From positions 235,001 to 299,000 of the forward strand of contig CALYLO010000007.1 of the NCBI GenBank assembly GCA_944800085.1: a stretch of 64,000 nucleotides of DNA, given 5' to 3'. The notes under the pieces were generated by a model. The model searched no databases, was not told where the DNA came from, and saw only the letters and a list, made by a program, of their open reading frames with translations. Source of the DNA: Paenibacillus melissococcoides (lineage in GTDB: Bacteria; Bacillota; Bacilli; Paenibacillales; Paenibacillaceae). A program made the translations under genes and the position numbers. Positions 33,964 through 43,300 of this stretch are shown piece by piece (positions within the stretch are counted from its first letter, which is position 1; every line of letters begins with the position of its first letter).

Positions 33964-33992
33964 ATTATAGGAAACGGGGAGAAGAGATTCAA
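33964..33992 (-). promoter_or_regulatory. Sigma-A promoter of the que operon
   Basis: TTGAAT (33987-33992), 17-base spacer, TATAAT (33964-33969), about 36 bases upstream of the preQ1 aptamer. Confidence 0.75.
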
Positions 33993-34120
33993 AGCCTTAT
34001 TTTCCCTCTTGCCGTTCCTTCGGCAGCCTGTTCCCGCCTTACCCGGAATGCCTCCTCCCGGGCATCCATAGCTCAGCCATAAATATCTCGGCCAGCCGAA
34101 GGCCGCCTCCCGGAAAGCAC

Positions 34121-34160
34121 AAGAACGGCCCTCCCCCGTTGTCGGGAAAGGGCCGTTCTT
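34121..34160 (-). terminator. Terminator after yabO
   Basis: Perfect 12-bp arms AAGAACGGCCCT and AGGGCCGTTCTT, 17 bases after the yabO stop. The T run that follows on the minus strand is weak (TTGTGCTTTCC). The stretch 33993-34120 shows nothing else. Confidence 0.7.
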
Positions 34161-34176
34161 GATGGATTCTTGGCGA

Positions 34177-34455
34177 TTACCATTCCAGATCCTGCGATCG
34201 CGGAATAGGCTCTTCCTTCAGCAGCGTGTACATGCCCGCCGCTTCTTCCTTCTTCGTCGTCTCCTGGAGACGCTCGATACGGACGGTGACGAGCTTCTGC
34301 CCGATCTGAACCGTAATCTCGTCTCCCACCTTGACGGTCGTGCTCGGCTTCGCCTCGCGGCCATTCAACATGACGCGTCCCTGTTCGGACACATCTTTGG
34401 CCACGGTGCGCCGCTTAATGAGCCGCGAAACCTTCAGGAACTTGTCGAGACGCAT
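34177..34455 (-). CDS. yabO: S4-domain ribosome quality-control protein RqcP (YabO)
   Basis: A 92-residue protein with an N-terminal S4 RNA-binding domain (MRLDKFLKVSRLIKRRTVAKDVSEQGRVMLNGREAKPSTTVKVGDEITVQIG). In Firmicutes RqcP binds stalled 50S subunits with RqcH and helps C-terminal alanine tailing; it is related to Hsp15. The ATG overlaps the HU stop codon by one base (TAATG), so translation is coupled to HU, an arrangement shared with many Firmicutes. Confidence 0.93.
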   Translation of the reverse strand: MRLDKFLKVSRLIKRRTVAKDVSEQGRVMLNGREAKPSTTVKVGDEITVQIGQKLVTVRIERLQETTKKEEAAGMYTLLKEEPIPRSQDLEW

Positions 34456-34727
34456 TATTTTACAGCTTCTTTAAGCTTGTTGCCCGCTTTGAATGCCGGA
34501 ACGGTCGATTCCGGAATCTCAATGGTGTTGCCGGTTTGCGGGTTGCGGCCCGTGCGGCCTGCGCGCTTGCGAGTCTCGAATGTGCCGAATCCAATCAGTT
34601 GCACTTTATCGCCTTTGGACAATGCATCGGTAACTTCGCCGAAGAAGCCGTTCAATACCGCTTCTACGTCTTTTTTGGTCAATCCGCTTTTCTCCGAGAT
34701 GTTGTTGATCAAATCTGTTTTGTTCAT
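34455..34727 (-). CDS. hup: DNA-binding protein HU
   Basis: Histone-like nucleoid protein, 90 residues: MNKTDLINNISEKSGLTKKD start, the dimer core GDKVQLIGFGTFETRKRAGRTGRNP with the DNA-binding arm (about 53-75) and a C-terminal helix AFKAGNKLKEAV. GGGAGG is 8 bases before ATG 34727. The 197-base upstream gap contains AGAATACAA-catgga-TTGTATTTT, a small hairpin that could end the yabN message. In this lineage HU sits between yabN and yabO. Confidence 0.96.
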   Translation of the reverse strand: MNKTDLINNISEKSGLTKKDVEAVLNGFFGEVTDALSKGDKVQLIGFGTFETRKRAGRTGRNPQTGNTIEIPESTVPAFKAGNKLKEAVK

Positions 34728-34924
34728 GTTTATTGGCCTCCCAATCCTATTAGTCATTCAATAGAGTGTGTTGGCTCGCGGGCTGATGCCGGAGTCGCAA
34801 AATACAATCCATGTTGTATTCTCGCATGTATGTATTCTTGCTTTGCGAGTAAAATCCTCCCCGGTTACGGCACTTTTTCATATTTTGACGAAAATAGGGG
34901 ATATCAGGCCGCTGACCGCTCCGG

Positions 34925-36430
34925 TCAAGGCTTCAGCTGCTTCGCTTCCTGCCACCACTTCTCCATTTCTAGTAAATCAGTCTGGTCAAAAGATTTGCCG
35001 TTTATACGAAGCTGTTCCTCAATATATTGAAAACGGCGAATAAATTTGCGGTTCGTCCCCGTCAACGCTTCTTCCGGGTCGGCTCCCAGAAATCTTGCCG
35101 CATTTACTGCCGCGAACAGCACGTCTCCCAGCTCCTCTACGGCATGCGCACGGTGCTTGTCCCCGCCCTTCGCCGTCTCTGCCAAGCTGATCGCCTCTCG
35201 CAATTCTTGCAATTCTTCGGCCAGTTTGTCAAGTACATCCTCGATCCGATCCCAGTCGAAGCCGACCTTGGCCGCTTTATGCTGCAGCTCGCGGGCCTTC
35301 ATCAGCGCCGGCAAATCGCGCGGCACCCCGTCCAATACGGACTTGCGTTCCGCGTCGCGTCCCTTGCGCCGCTTCTCCTCGGCCTTCATCTGTTCCCAAT
35401 TGCGGAGCGCCGATTCCGAATCGGCGGCCGCCTTGTCCCCGAACACGTGAGGATGGCGGAAGATGAGCTTCTCGTTCAGGCCCCGAATGACATCATATGC
35501 CGAGAAGGTCCCCGTCTCTTCCTCCATCTGGGCATGCAGCATAATCTGCAGCAGCACGTCGCCCAGCTCCTCCTGCATGCCGACGGGATCGTCATCGTCG
35601 ATCGTTTCCAGCACCTCATAGGTCTCTTCGATAAAGTTTTTGCGAATCGACTGATGCGTCTGCTCCCGATCCCACGGACAGCCTTCGGGACTGCGCAGCG
35701 TCGCCACGATCTCGTGCAGCTTGTCGAACGTGCCGTTCAGCACCTCGTCCGCCTCCGAACGCGGCACGTAGATGAGCGACAGGTTGCCGTAGCCCTCCAG
35801 CCGATCGAGCTCGAACAGCGGCACGCGGCGGATCTCCTCCTGCCCCTCGACGCCGAGCGCATGAGCGGCGATGACCTCGTAATCGTCCGGATATACTTCC
35901 ATCAAGCCCAGCTTCACTTCGGAAGCTGTAAACGTATCATACACTTGTCCGATAACGGTGTGCAACCGGGGATTGAGCATGTATCGCTTCAGTCCGCTCG
36001 CGTCCAGCAGCTGGAACCCTTCGATCGGGTCGAAGCCGAGCCGGATGAAGGCTTGATCGAGGAAGCTCTCCCCGCCCAGGATCTCCAGCCGGATGCCTTC
36101 GGCCGGGCAGCGTTCGGCCAGCAGCTTCACGGTGGCCTCCGCCACCATCGGATGGCCCGGCACCGCGTAGACGACTGAACCGCCGTCCTGCGCCGCCGCG
36201 ATTAATGCCCGGGTAATCTCCTCGTACACCGCCGGGAAATCGTCCTTCGCTTCATACACCTCGTCGAAGGAACGGTATGCCGTCCCTTCCTCCTGCAGCA
36301 GCGACATCACCGGATGGCGCTCCGTGCGCACATACAGCCGTTCCGCCCGGCGGAGCCGGTTCCATACGTCCAGCGTCAGCTGTCCGGCGTCGCCGGAGCC
36401 GAGCCCGACGACCGTGATTGTTCCTGACAT
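34925..36430 (-). CDS. yabN: YabN: tetrapyrrole-methylase-like domain fused to MazG pyrophosphohydrolase
   Basis: A 501-residue two-domain protein. The N-terminal half (about 1-225) is of the precorrin/SAM methylase fold with VVGLGSGDAGQLTLDVW and YAVPGHPMVAEATV; the C-terminal half is MazG, which cleaves nucleoside triphosphates: CPWDREQTHQSIRKNFIEETYEVLE with the metal EExxE motif and EELGDVLLQIMLHA, then a second MazG-type repeat near the C-terminus. ATG 36430 has GGAGG upstream; a longer open frame upstream runs antisense-like through yabM and is spurious. Probably co-transcribed with yabM. Confidence 0.94.
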   Translation of the reverse strand: MSGTITVVGLGSGDAGQLTLDVWNRLRRAERLYVRTERHPVMSLLQEEGTAYRSFDEVYEAKDDFPAVYEEITRALIAAAQDGGSVVYAVPGHPMVAEATVKLLAERCPAEGIRLEILGGESFLDQAFIRLGFDPIEGFQLLDASGLKRYMLNPRLHTVIGQVYDTFTASEVKLGLMEVYPDDYEVIAAHALGVEGQEEIRRVPLFELDRLEGYGNLSLIYVPRSEADEVLNGTFDKLHEIVATLRSPEGCPWDREQTHQSIRKNFIEETYEVLETIDDDDPVGMQEELGDVLLQIMLHAQMEEETGTFSAYDVIRGLNEKLIFRHPHVFGDKAAADSESALRNWEQMKAEEKRRKGRDAERKSVLDGVPRDLPALMKARELQHKAAKVGFDWDRIEDVLDKLAEELQELREAISLAETAKGGDKHRAHAVEELGDVLFAAVNAARFLGADPEEALTGTNRKFIRRFQYIEEQLRINGKSFDQTDLLEMEKWWQEAKQLKP

Positions 36431-36477
36431 GGGAATGCCTCCTTCGTGTCGCGGTTCCCCCCGGGGAGAACCGTCCG

Positions 36478-38136
36478 TTACCTGTTCCGCGGCGCGATCT
36501 TGGCCGCGATCCGGGCGAGCGCCGGGCCGATGCGCGGCAGGGCGGCCAGCTCCTGCGGCCGCACGAGGCCGAGCCGCAGCGCCAGCCCGGCGAAGATGAG
36601 CGCGCCGAGCGGTACGCCGCCGGCGACCGCGAGCAGGGCGCCTGAGCGGCTGCCAAGGCCGAGCGCCGCCGGGACGAGCGCGGCCATGGCGGCAAGCGCC
36701 AGCGCCAGCCGCGCGCTGCGGGCGCCCCAGGCGGCGAAGCGCATGCCGCTGGCGCGGCTCAGCGCGGCCGCATTCAGCGCCGCGGCGAGCGCGAGCGAGG
36801 CGGCCGCGCTGATGGCGGCCCCGGCGATGCCATAGGCCGGGACCAGCCACAGATTGAGCGCCGCCTTCACGCCGGCGGCGAACAGCAGAATCAGGGCGGG
36901 GGCGCGCACGGCCCCCATGCCCTGCAGCAGCGCGGCGGTCACGGCCTGGAGCACGCCGCTGACCGCGGTCGACGCGATCCACACGAAGGCCGTCATGCCG
37001 GCGGCATCCGTGTAGAGCGCCACATTGATCGGCTCGGCCATGGCGATCAGCCCCGCCGCCGCGGCCCAGCCGATCAGCCAGGTCCAGCGAAGCGCCGACG
37101 CCAGCAGCTCCCGCAGTTGGGCCACATCGCGGCGCGCGGTCGCGGCAACGGCCGGCACGAGGCCGACCGCGAGCGAGCTGGCGACCATCGTCACGAGCTG
37201 GACCAGCGGGAAGGCGCGGCTGTAGACGCCGAACTCCGCCAGCGCTCCGGCCTCGCCAAGCCCGTGCTGGGCCAGGAGGCGCGGCACCGTGAACACATCG
37301 ACGACGTTCACGGCCGGCATCACGATCGCGCCGAGGCAGATCGGCAGGGCCGTCCAGGCCAGCCGCCGCATCCAGGCGCCGATCGTCGGCGAAGACGCCG
37401 GGACGGACAGATCTCCCCTCGCCGAACCGGACGGTTCCGCTTCCGCCTGGCCGGACGGCCCCGGCAAGACCCGGGCTGCCGCAGCGGCGGAACGGCGCTC
37501 CCTCCACCGGAAGCAGGCCATCGCCGTCAAGCCGCACACGCCGCCCGCGAACGAGCCGAAGGTGGCGCCGGCCGCAATCGTCTCCTCCGGCGCTTCCCGG
37601 CTCACATAGTAGAGCAGGAGCGCGATCATGACGGCTACCCGGCCGGTCTGTTCCGCCACCTGCGAGACGGCCGTCGATTCCATCCGTCCGCGCCCCTGAT
37701 CATAGCCCCGCAGGGCGGCGGCCAACGGCATGACGAGCAGCGCGTAGGCCGAGCTGCGTATCGCCGGCACGGTATGGCGGTTCCCGATCCAGGAAGCGAC
37801 CGTCTCGGCTCCCCAGGTCAAGGCGAGGAAGCCGATCAGGCCGGTGAAGCTCATCAGGAGGCAGGAGGCGTACAGCACGCGGGCCGACCCCTGCTTGTCC
37901 CCCGCCGCTTCGCACTCGGCGACGAGACGGGCCACGGCGACAGGGATGCCTGCCGAGGCGATGACCATCAGCAGCACATAGAAGGGATATACGGCATTGT
38001 AGATGCCGAAGACACCGTCGCCCCCGATGTTTTGCAGCGGAATTTTCTGCAGCGTGCCGATGATCTTCGACAGCACCGCCGCCGCGCCCAGCATCAGGGC
38101 GCCGGATACGACATGCCTTCCTGTTGTACGCTCCAT
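36478..38136 (-). CDS. yabM: MATE/MurJ-type polysaccharide or lipid flippase YabM (SpoVB family)
   Basis: Membrane protein of 552 residues with about 14 hydrophobic helices; the start GALMLGAAAVLSKIIGTLQKIPLQNIGG is the typical oligosaccharide-flippase N-terminus. B. subtilis YabM and SpoVB belong to this group, which moves lipid-linked sugars for cell wall or cortex. A soluble loop at about 230-255 (QAEAEPSGSARGD) is rich in charged and small residues. GC content of 36480-37200 is visibly above that of the neighbours. GGGAG precedes ATG 38136 by 6 bases. Followed by yabN after 47 bases. Confidence 0.9.
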   Translation of the reverse strand: MERTTGRHVVSGALMLGAAAVLSKIIGTLQKIPLQNIGGDGVFGIYNAVYPFYVLLMVIASAGIPVAVARLVAECEAAGDKQGSARVLYASCLLMSFTGLIGFLALTWGAETVASWIGNRHTVPAIRSSAYALLVMPLAAALRGYDQGRGRMESTAVSQVAEQTGRVAVMIALLLYYVSREAPEETIAAGATFGSFAGGVCGLTAMACFRWRERRSAAAAARVLPGPSGQAEAEPSGSARGDLSVPASSPTIGAWMRRLAWTALPICLGAIVMPAVNVVDVFTVPRLLAQHGLGEAGALAEFGVYSRAFPLVQLVTMVASSLAVGLVPAVAATARRDVAQLRELLASALRWTWLIGWAAAAGLIAMAEPINVALYTDAAGMTAFVWIASTAVSGVLQAVTAALLQGMGAVRAPALILLFAAGVKAALNLWLVPAYGIAGAAISAAASLALAAALNAAALSRASGMRFAAWGARSARLALALAAMAALVPAALGLGSRSGALLAVAGGVPLGALIFAGLALRLGLVRPQELAALPRIGPALARIAAKIAPRNR

Positions 38137-38259
38137 GCTCGTCTCCCGCCCATCCGAATCCAAAGGTTGCCGCTGCGTCCATGATTTCTTACGCGCGTTG
38201 TAATGTACACGTATTATATCATAGACCGCTGCGGCGGACAGAGCGGGGCCTTCCGGAAC

Positions 38260-38317
38260 AAAAAACTCCCGCTTCAGAAGGTGCGCGCGCCTTGGGGCGG
38301 CCCTTCACGAGCAGGAG
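38260..38317 (-). terminator. Intrinsic terminator after spoVT
   Basis: CTCCTGCT pairs with AGCGGGAG across a branched loop that contains AAGGCGCGCGCACCTT, then T6 on the minus strand. A TATAAT occurs downstream (about 38213-38218) and may be the -10 of yabM, but no good -35 is visible. Confidence 0.65.
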
Positions 38318-38337
38318 CGATGCACCGCCGAAGCGGA

Positions 38338-38880
38338 TTATTGTTCCATTTGTTTCCCGAGGAAGCCGGCAGCCGTTTCCGCCATTTTCACTTCCATCTG
38401 ACCCATCTTGACGCTGTCATCCCGGTTCAACAGCACGACCGTTCCAATCGGATCCCCGCCCGATACAATCGGCGCAGCGACAAAAGAAGACAACGTCTCC
38501 TGATGATCCTTCACGATCTCATAATTGCCGGAATTCGTCTCCAGCACCGACTTGCGGTTGTCCATGCAATTTTCCAGCAGCATGCCGATCTGCTTGTCCA
38601 AAAATTCCTTCTTCGAGCCTCCAGCCAGCGCGATGATGGTGTCGCGGTCGGTGATCATCGTGATGTGGCCTGTGCTTTCATACAGAGACTCCGCATATTC
38701 CTTGGCAAAATCACCCAATTCCCCGATTGGCGAATATTTTTTTAGGATAACTTCACCGTCGCGATCAACGAAAATTTCAAGTGGATCTCCTTCGCGAATA
38801 CGCAGCGTGCGACGAATTTCTTTGGGAATGACCACGCGTCCAAGATCATCAATACGACGAACAATACCAGTAGCTTTCAT
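38338..38880 (-). CDS. spoVT: Stage V sporulation regulator SpoVT
   Basis: Forespore transcription factor that modulates sigma-G genes. In the 180-residue protein an AbrB-type swapped-hairpin DNA-binding domain (about 1-50: MKATGIVRRIDDLGRVVIPKEIRRTLRIREGDPLEIFVD) is followed by a GAF-like domain (about 58-178). The N-terminus is nearly identical in layout to AbrB at 58099. It lies downstream of the PpiC lipoprotein gene, as in B. subtilis order (mfd-spoVT-yabM). Confidence 0.96.
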   Translation of the reverse strand: MKATGIVRRIDDLGRVVIPKEIRRTLRIREGDPLEIFVDRDGEVILKKYSPIGELGDFAKEYAESLYESTGHITMITDRDTIIALAGGSKKEFLDKQIGMLLENCMDNRKSVLETNSGNYEIVKDHQETLSSFVAAPIVSGGDPIGTVVLLNRDDSVKMGQMEVKMAETAAGFLGKQMEQ

Positions 38881-38950
38881 TAAAGGTTGCCCCGCTTTCC
38901 AAGATTAGTTTTAAAGGTCAACTGGATTATTGTTTTTAGGAGAGATGCGG

Positions 38951-38980
38951 TATAGTTTCAAACTCTGACCATAGTATTCA
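38951..38980 (-). promoter_or_regulatory. Candidate sigma-G promoter for spoVT
   Basis: TGAATA (38975-38980) matches the sigma-G -35; 17 bases later AACTATA stands where CATACTA is expected (three clear matches). Family knowledge places spoVT under sigma-G. The rest of the 38881-39190 gap is AT-rich and otherwise featureless. Confidence 0.4.
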
Positions 38981-39190
38981 TCTGCTCCCAACTTCTTATA
39001 CATTTCATGATACTCCGTTCATGCCCGGTTGACTGCAAAGCACTTCACATTTTTCGACATTTAACGACATATTTTCTCCACTTTTCTCAACTTTTTCACA
39101 TTTATTTGTCATTAACACTGGATAATTTTATCCTAAAACTCTGTTTTTGTCGAATCCAAGCTGGCCTAGGCCTTTTTCCCTAGTCAAGGA

Positions 39191-39226
39191 CAAAAAAGGG
39201 GCCGCCCCCGACACCGGGGGCAGCCG
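39191..39226 (-). terminator. Intrinsic terminator after the PpiC lipoprotein gene
   Basis: GGCTGCCCCC and GGGGGCGGCC arms with a six-base loop, then CCTTTTTTG on the minus strand. Confidence 0.88.
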
Positions 39227-39242
39227 CAGCTGGTGAATCACT

Positions 39243-40340
39243 TTATTTCGTGCCTTCCGCCTTGTCCTCTTTCTGGTCTGTTGCCGCGTTGTTGTCTTGT
39301 GGCGTCTCGTTTTTCTTATCGTCTTGCGTTGTGTCTTTATTTTCGCCTGTCGAGTCAGCCGGCTCCTCGGTCTTCGGCAAATCGATCTTCTTGATGAGAT
39401 TATCCAGTTCTTTCTCCATGAAGTCGTTCATCAATTCCGATGCGGCCTGGGTGCGCAGCGACGTCTTCTCGGTGTCGGTCAGCTTGTCGAATGTCTTCTC
39501 CGCACGGGCTTCAACCCGCATGACATGGTAGCCGTAGTCGGTCTCGACCGGATCGCTGATCTCGTTGATCGGCAGCGTCAAAGCCGCCTCCTTGAATTGT
39601 GGCACCCAATTGCCTACCGCCACATCCTGGTACAGGCCGCCGTTGTCAGCCGATCCGGTGTCATCCGAGTTTTCCTTGGCCACCTTCGCGAAGTCCTCGC
39701 CCTTCTTCAGACGGGTTTGGATATCTTTGGCCAGCTTGAGGGCATCTTCTTTTTTGCGCTCTTTGCCATTCTTATCCTCGAAGCCGATCAGCACGTGGCG
39801 AACGGTCGCTACCGTCAAGTCCTTCTTATTCTTCTCGAATTCGGCCTTCAACTGCTCATCGGTGACTTTATCATTATAATCTTGAACGACCGTCAAAATC
39901 CGGGTCATGTACGCCGTCACGTCGGCTTCGGTCAGCTTTTGGGCGTCCAGCATCTTCTTGAACTCGTCAGCGCCCGCCTGCGTTTTCATCAAGTCCAGTT
40001 GTTCCTTGGCCTTCTCTTCGCCCGTTTTCTTTGCCTTGTCGGACGCTTTGCCCTCCAGATACAAGTAAGCGATCTGCTGCTTCAAGAAATATTCCTGAAA
40101 CTGCTCCATGCCGATAATTTGCTCATACTCGGGGTAGAACACGAGCATAGTAGCCATTTCCTTCTTGAATTCGTCCTCGGTCACTTCTCCGCCTTCATAG
40201 GTAGCTACCACTTTGCTTCCATCCTTCGCTGCCGCCGTTGTATCCTTCTTGCCGCATCCTGCCAGGACGGACAGCGTCAACACGGCAGACAGCGCAAGCA
40301 GCAGCCATTTTTTGGAGCGCATCTGTTTATTTTGCAACAT
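39243..40340 (-). CDS. PrsA-type lipoprotein foldase (PpiC peptidyl-prolyl isomerase)
   Basis: Extracytoplasmic lipoprotein of 365 residues. A signal peptide ends in the lipobox LAGC (Cys about 29). A SurA-N-like helical region is followed by one parvulin domain (about 190-285: TVRHVLIGFEDKNGKE, KVAKENSDDTGSADNGGLYQDVAVGNWVPQFKEAALTLPINEISDPVETDYGYHVMRV). The last 40 residues are an acidic, Thr/Asp/Lys-rich tail. ATG 40340 overlaps the mfd 3' end by 14 bases, so it is probably coupled to mfd. B. subtilis lacks a gene here. Confidence 0.9.
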   Translation of the reverse strand: MLQNKQMRSKKWLLLALSAVLTLSVLAGCGKKDTTAAAKDGSKVVATYEGGEVTEDEFKKEMATMLVFYPEYEQIIGMEQFQEYFLKQQIAYLYLEGKASDKAKKTGEEKAKEQLDLMKTQAGADEFKKMLDAQKLTEADVTAYMTRILTVVQDYNDKVTDEQLKAEFEKNKKDLTVATVRHVLIGFEDKNGKERKKEDALKLAKDIQTRLKKGEDFAKVAKENSDDTGSADNGGLYQDVAVGNWVPQFKEAALTLPINEISDPVETDYGYHVMRVEARAEKTFDKLTDTEKTSLRTQAASELMNDFMEKELDNLIKKIDLPKTEEPADSTGENKDTTQDDKKNETPQDNNAATDQKEDKAEGTK

Positions 40341-43300
40341 GTTGTAATTCTCCCTTCGCTTTGATCGCGTCTGTAGCTTCAAGCATGAACTGCTCCAATT
40401 GCATCAGCAGCTGCATTCCATCCAACCCGCGCGCATTGATCTTCACCGTGCCATGCGCTTCGCGATCGACGGCGATACGCCGATCGATGCGGGCCGCAAT
40501 CGTTGCCAGCTTCTTACGGTCAAGCCATGGTTCAGCCGAAGGGTGGACCTTCATGGTGACCGTATCCCCGCGCTGCACGATGGATTCCAATCCATACTGC
40601 TTCGCATGCAGCTTCAGCCGTGCGACGGCCAGCAGCTGCAAGACGGCAAGCGGCGGTTCACCAAAGCGATCGATGAGTTCATCGCGCAATTCTTCGACTT
40701 CCTCCAATGAGGCGAGACCGGCAACCTTTTTGTAGATCTCAATCTTCTGAATACTATCATAAATATAATTCGGCGGCAAATAGGCGTCGATATTGAGATC
40801 GATAAGCGTCGACAGCTCCTGCTGGTCGCGAATGGCGACCCCGTCCAGCTCGGCTTTGCGCTTGTTGATCTCATCGGCGAGCATCTGCGAGTACAGATCG
40901 AAGCCGACCGAAGCGATGAAGCCATGCTGCTCCGCGCCCAACAGATTGCCCGCGCCCCGAATCGACAGGTCGCGCATCGCAATCTTGAAGCCGGAACCGA
41001 GCTCGGTGAATTCCTTTATCGCTTGCAGACGCTTCTCCGCGACCTCGTTCAACACCTTGTCGCGCTGGTAGGTGAAGTACGCATAGGCGATCCGGTTCGA
41101 GCGCCCGACGCGCCCGCGAAGCTGATACAGCTGGGACAAGCCCATCTTGTCCGCATCATGCACGATGAGCGTATTGACGTTCGGGATGTCCACCCCGGTC
41201 TCGATAATGCTCGTGCTGACCAGCACGTCATACTCTCCGTCGAGGAAGTCGAGAATCGTCTTCTCCAGCTCCGTCTCCGACATCTGGCCGTGACTCACCG
41301 CCACCTTCGCCTCCGGCACCAGCATCTTGATATGATCCGCCATCTGATGGATGCCCTGCACCCGGTTGAACAAGAAATACACTTGACCGTCCCGCGACAG
41401 CTCGCGTTCTATCGCTTCTCTCACCAGCGAATCGCTGTATTCCAACACGTATGTCTGAACCGGGAACCGGTTCTCCGGCGGCGTCTCGATGACTGACAAG
41501 TCCCGCACGCCGAGCATCGACATATGAAGCGTGCGCGGGATCGGCGTGGCTGTCAGCGTCAGCACGTCCACATTCGTCTTCAGCTTCTTCAGCTTCTCCT
41601 TGTGCGTGACGCCGAAGCGCTGCTCTTCATCCACGATCAGCAATCCCAGCTCCTTGAACACGACATCTTGAGAGAGCAGGCGGTGCGTGCCGATGACCAC
41701 ATCGACGACCCCCGTCTTCAAACCCTTGATTGTCTCATTCTGTTCTTTGCGCGACCGGAACCGGCTCATCACCTGAATATTGAACGGATATTCCGCGAAG
41801 CGCTCGCGGAACGTCTCGTAATGCTGCTGCGCCAGGATCGTCGTCGGCACGAGGACCGCCACCTGCTTGCCCTCGATAGCCGCCTTGAAGGCGGCGCGCA
41901 CCGCAACCTCGGTCTTGCCGTAGCCGACATCGCCGCATAACAGCCGATCCATCGGCCGCGGCAGCTCCATGTCCTTCTTGATCTCGGCGATCGCGCGCAG
42001 CTGATCCCGCGTCTCCTCATACGGGAACAAGTCCTCGAATTCCTGCTGCTCCGGCGTATCCTTGTCGAAGGCATAGCCGGATGAGGCTTGTCTAGCGGCA
42101 TATAGCTTAATCAGATCGTCGGCAATGTCCTTGACCGATGATCGGACTTTGTTTTTGACCTTGGTCCATTCCGTTCCGCCCAGCTTGTATATTTTCGGCT
42201 CCTTCTCCTCCGAGCTGACATAGCGCTGGATGAGATGGAGCTGATCGACCGGCACGGACAGCTTGTCGCCGCCGGCATACATAATATGCAGATAGTCTTT
42301 ATGGATGCCGTTGATCTCCAAGGTGCCAATGCCGATATATTTGCCGATGCCATGGTTCTGATGGACGACGTAATCCCCGATTTTCAGTTCGGTGTAATTG
42401 CGGATGCGCTCCGCATTGTCCATCTTCATGCTTGCGTCGGCGCGCCGCGTCTTGCGCTGCTTCTGGGAGAACATCTCGCCCTCGGTAATCACGACGAGAT
42501 GGATCGAAGGCAGCTCGAAGCCCGACTGCAGATTGCCGGTCATAATCGTCGGCTCCGGAATCTGGTAGTCCTGCAGCACCCGGCGCACCCGATCTACCCG
42601 CTCCGGTCCGTTGGCCAGAATGATGACATTGGCCCCGGCTTTTTTCCACCGCTCCATCTCGGCCTTGAGCACGTTCATCTGCCCATGGAAGTTCTGCATC
42701 GTCCGGCACATGACATTGACGATGTTCTGCGGCTGGGTGTGCGGCACCTGGCGCAGGAACAGCGCCATGAACAGGGTCTGGAACGGACGCTTGCCCATAG
42801 CCGCGTCAGCAGTGAGACCCAGCTCCAGCGATGGCAGCGATTTGCCGTTCTGCAGCAAATGCGTGCTCCACTCCGCTTCATCGCGTTCCAACTGCTTGGC
42901 CGTCTCCATGACCCGGGCCGGCTCGTCTATCAGAAGCAGCGTATCCTGCGGCATGTAATCATAGAGCGTATGCCGCTCCGGATAGAGCAGCGACACGTAT
43001 TTATACATTTCACTAAAATAGGAAGCGCCCCGCAGCCGCTCAATATCGTGACCAATCTCCTGCTGCAGCTTCTCCTTCACCTGGCGGTCGGTCATTCGGG
43101 CCAATTGCTCCTCCAGACGTGCGGAAGCCGCTTCGGCCGCTTGGACGAAGCGTGTCTTGTCGGCAATCCATTCCTTGGCCGGCGGGATATTCAACTCCTT
43201 CAGCTTCTCCAACGAACGTTGATCGGCCGCATCGAAGGAACGGATCGAATCGATCTCCTCGTCGAACCACTCGATCCGGTACGGATAAGGCGATGTCAGC

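Noticed and set aside
34925..37537. An 870-codon open frame suggesting a fusion upstream of yabN
   Set aside because: The extra N-terminal part is Arg/Gly/Ala-rich low-complexity sequence read out of frame through yabM; yabN has its own ATG and ribosome binding site at 36430.
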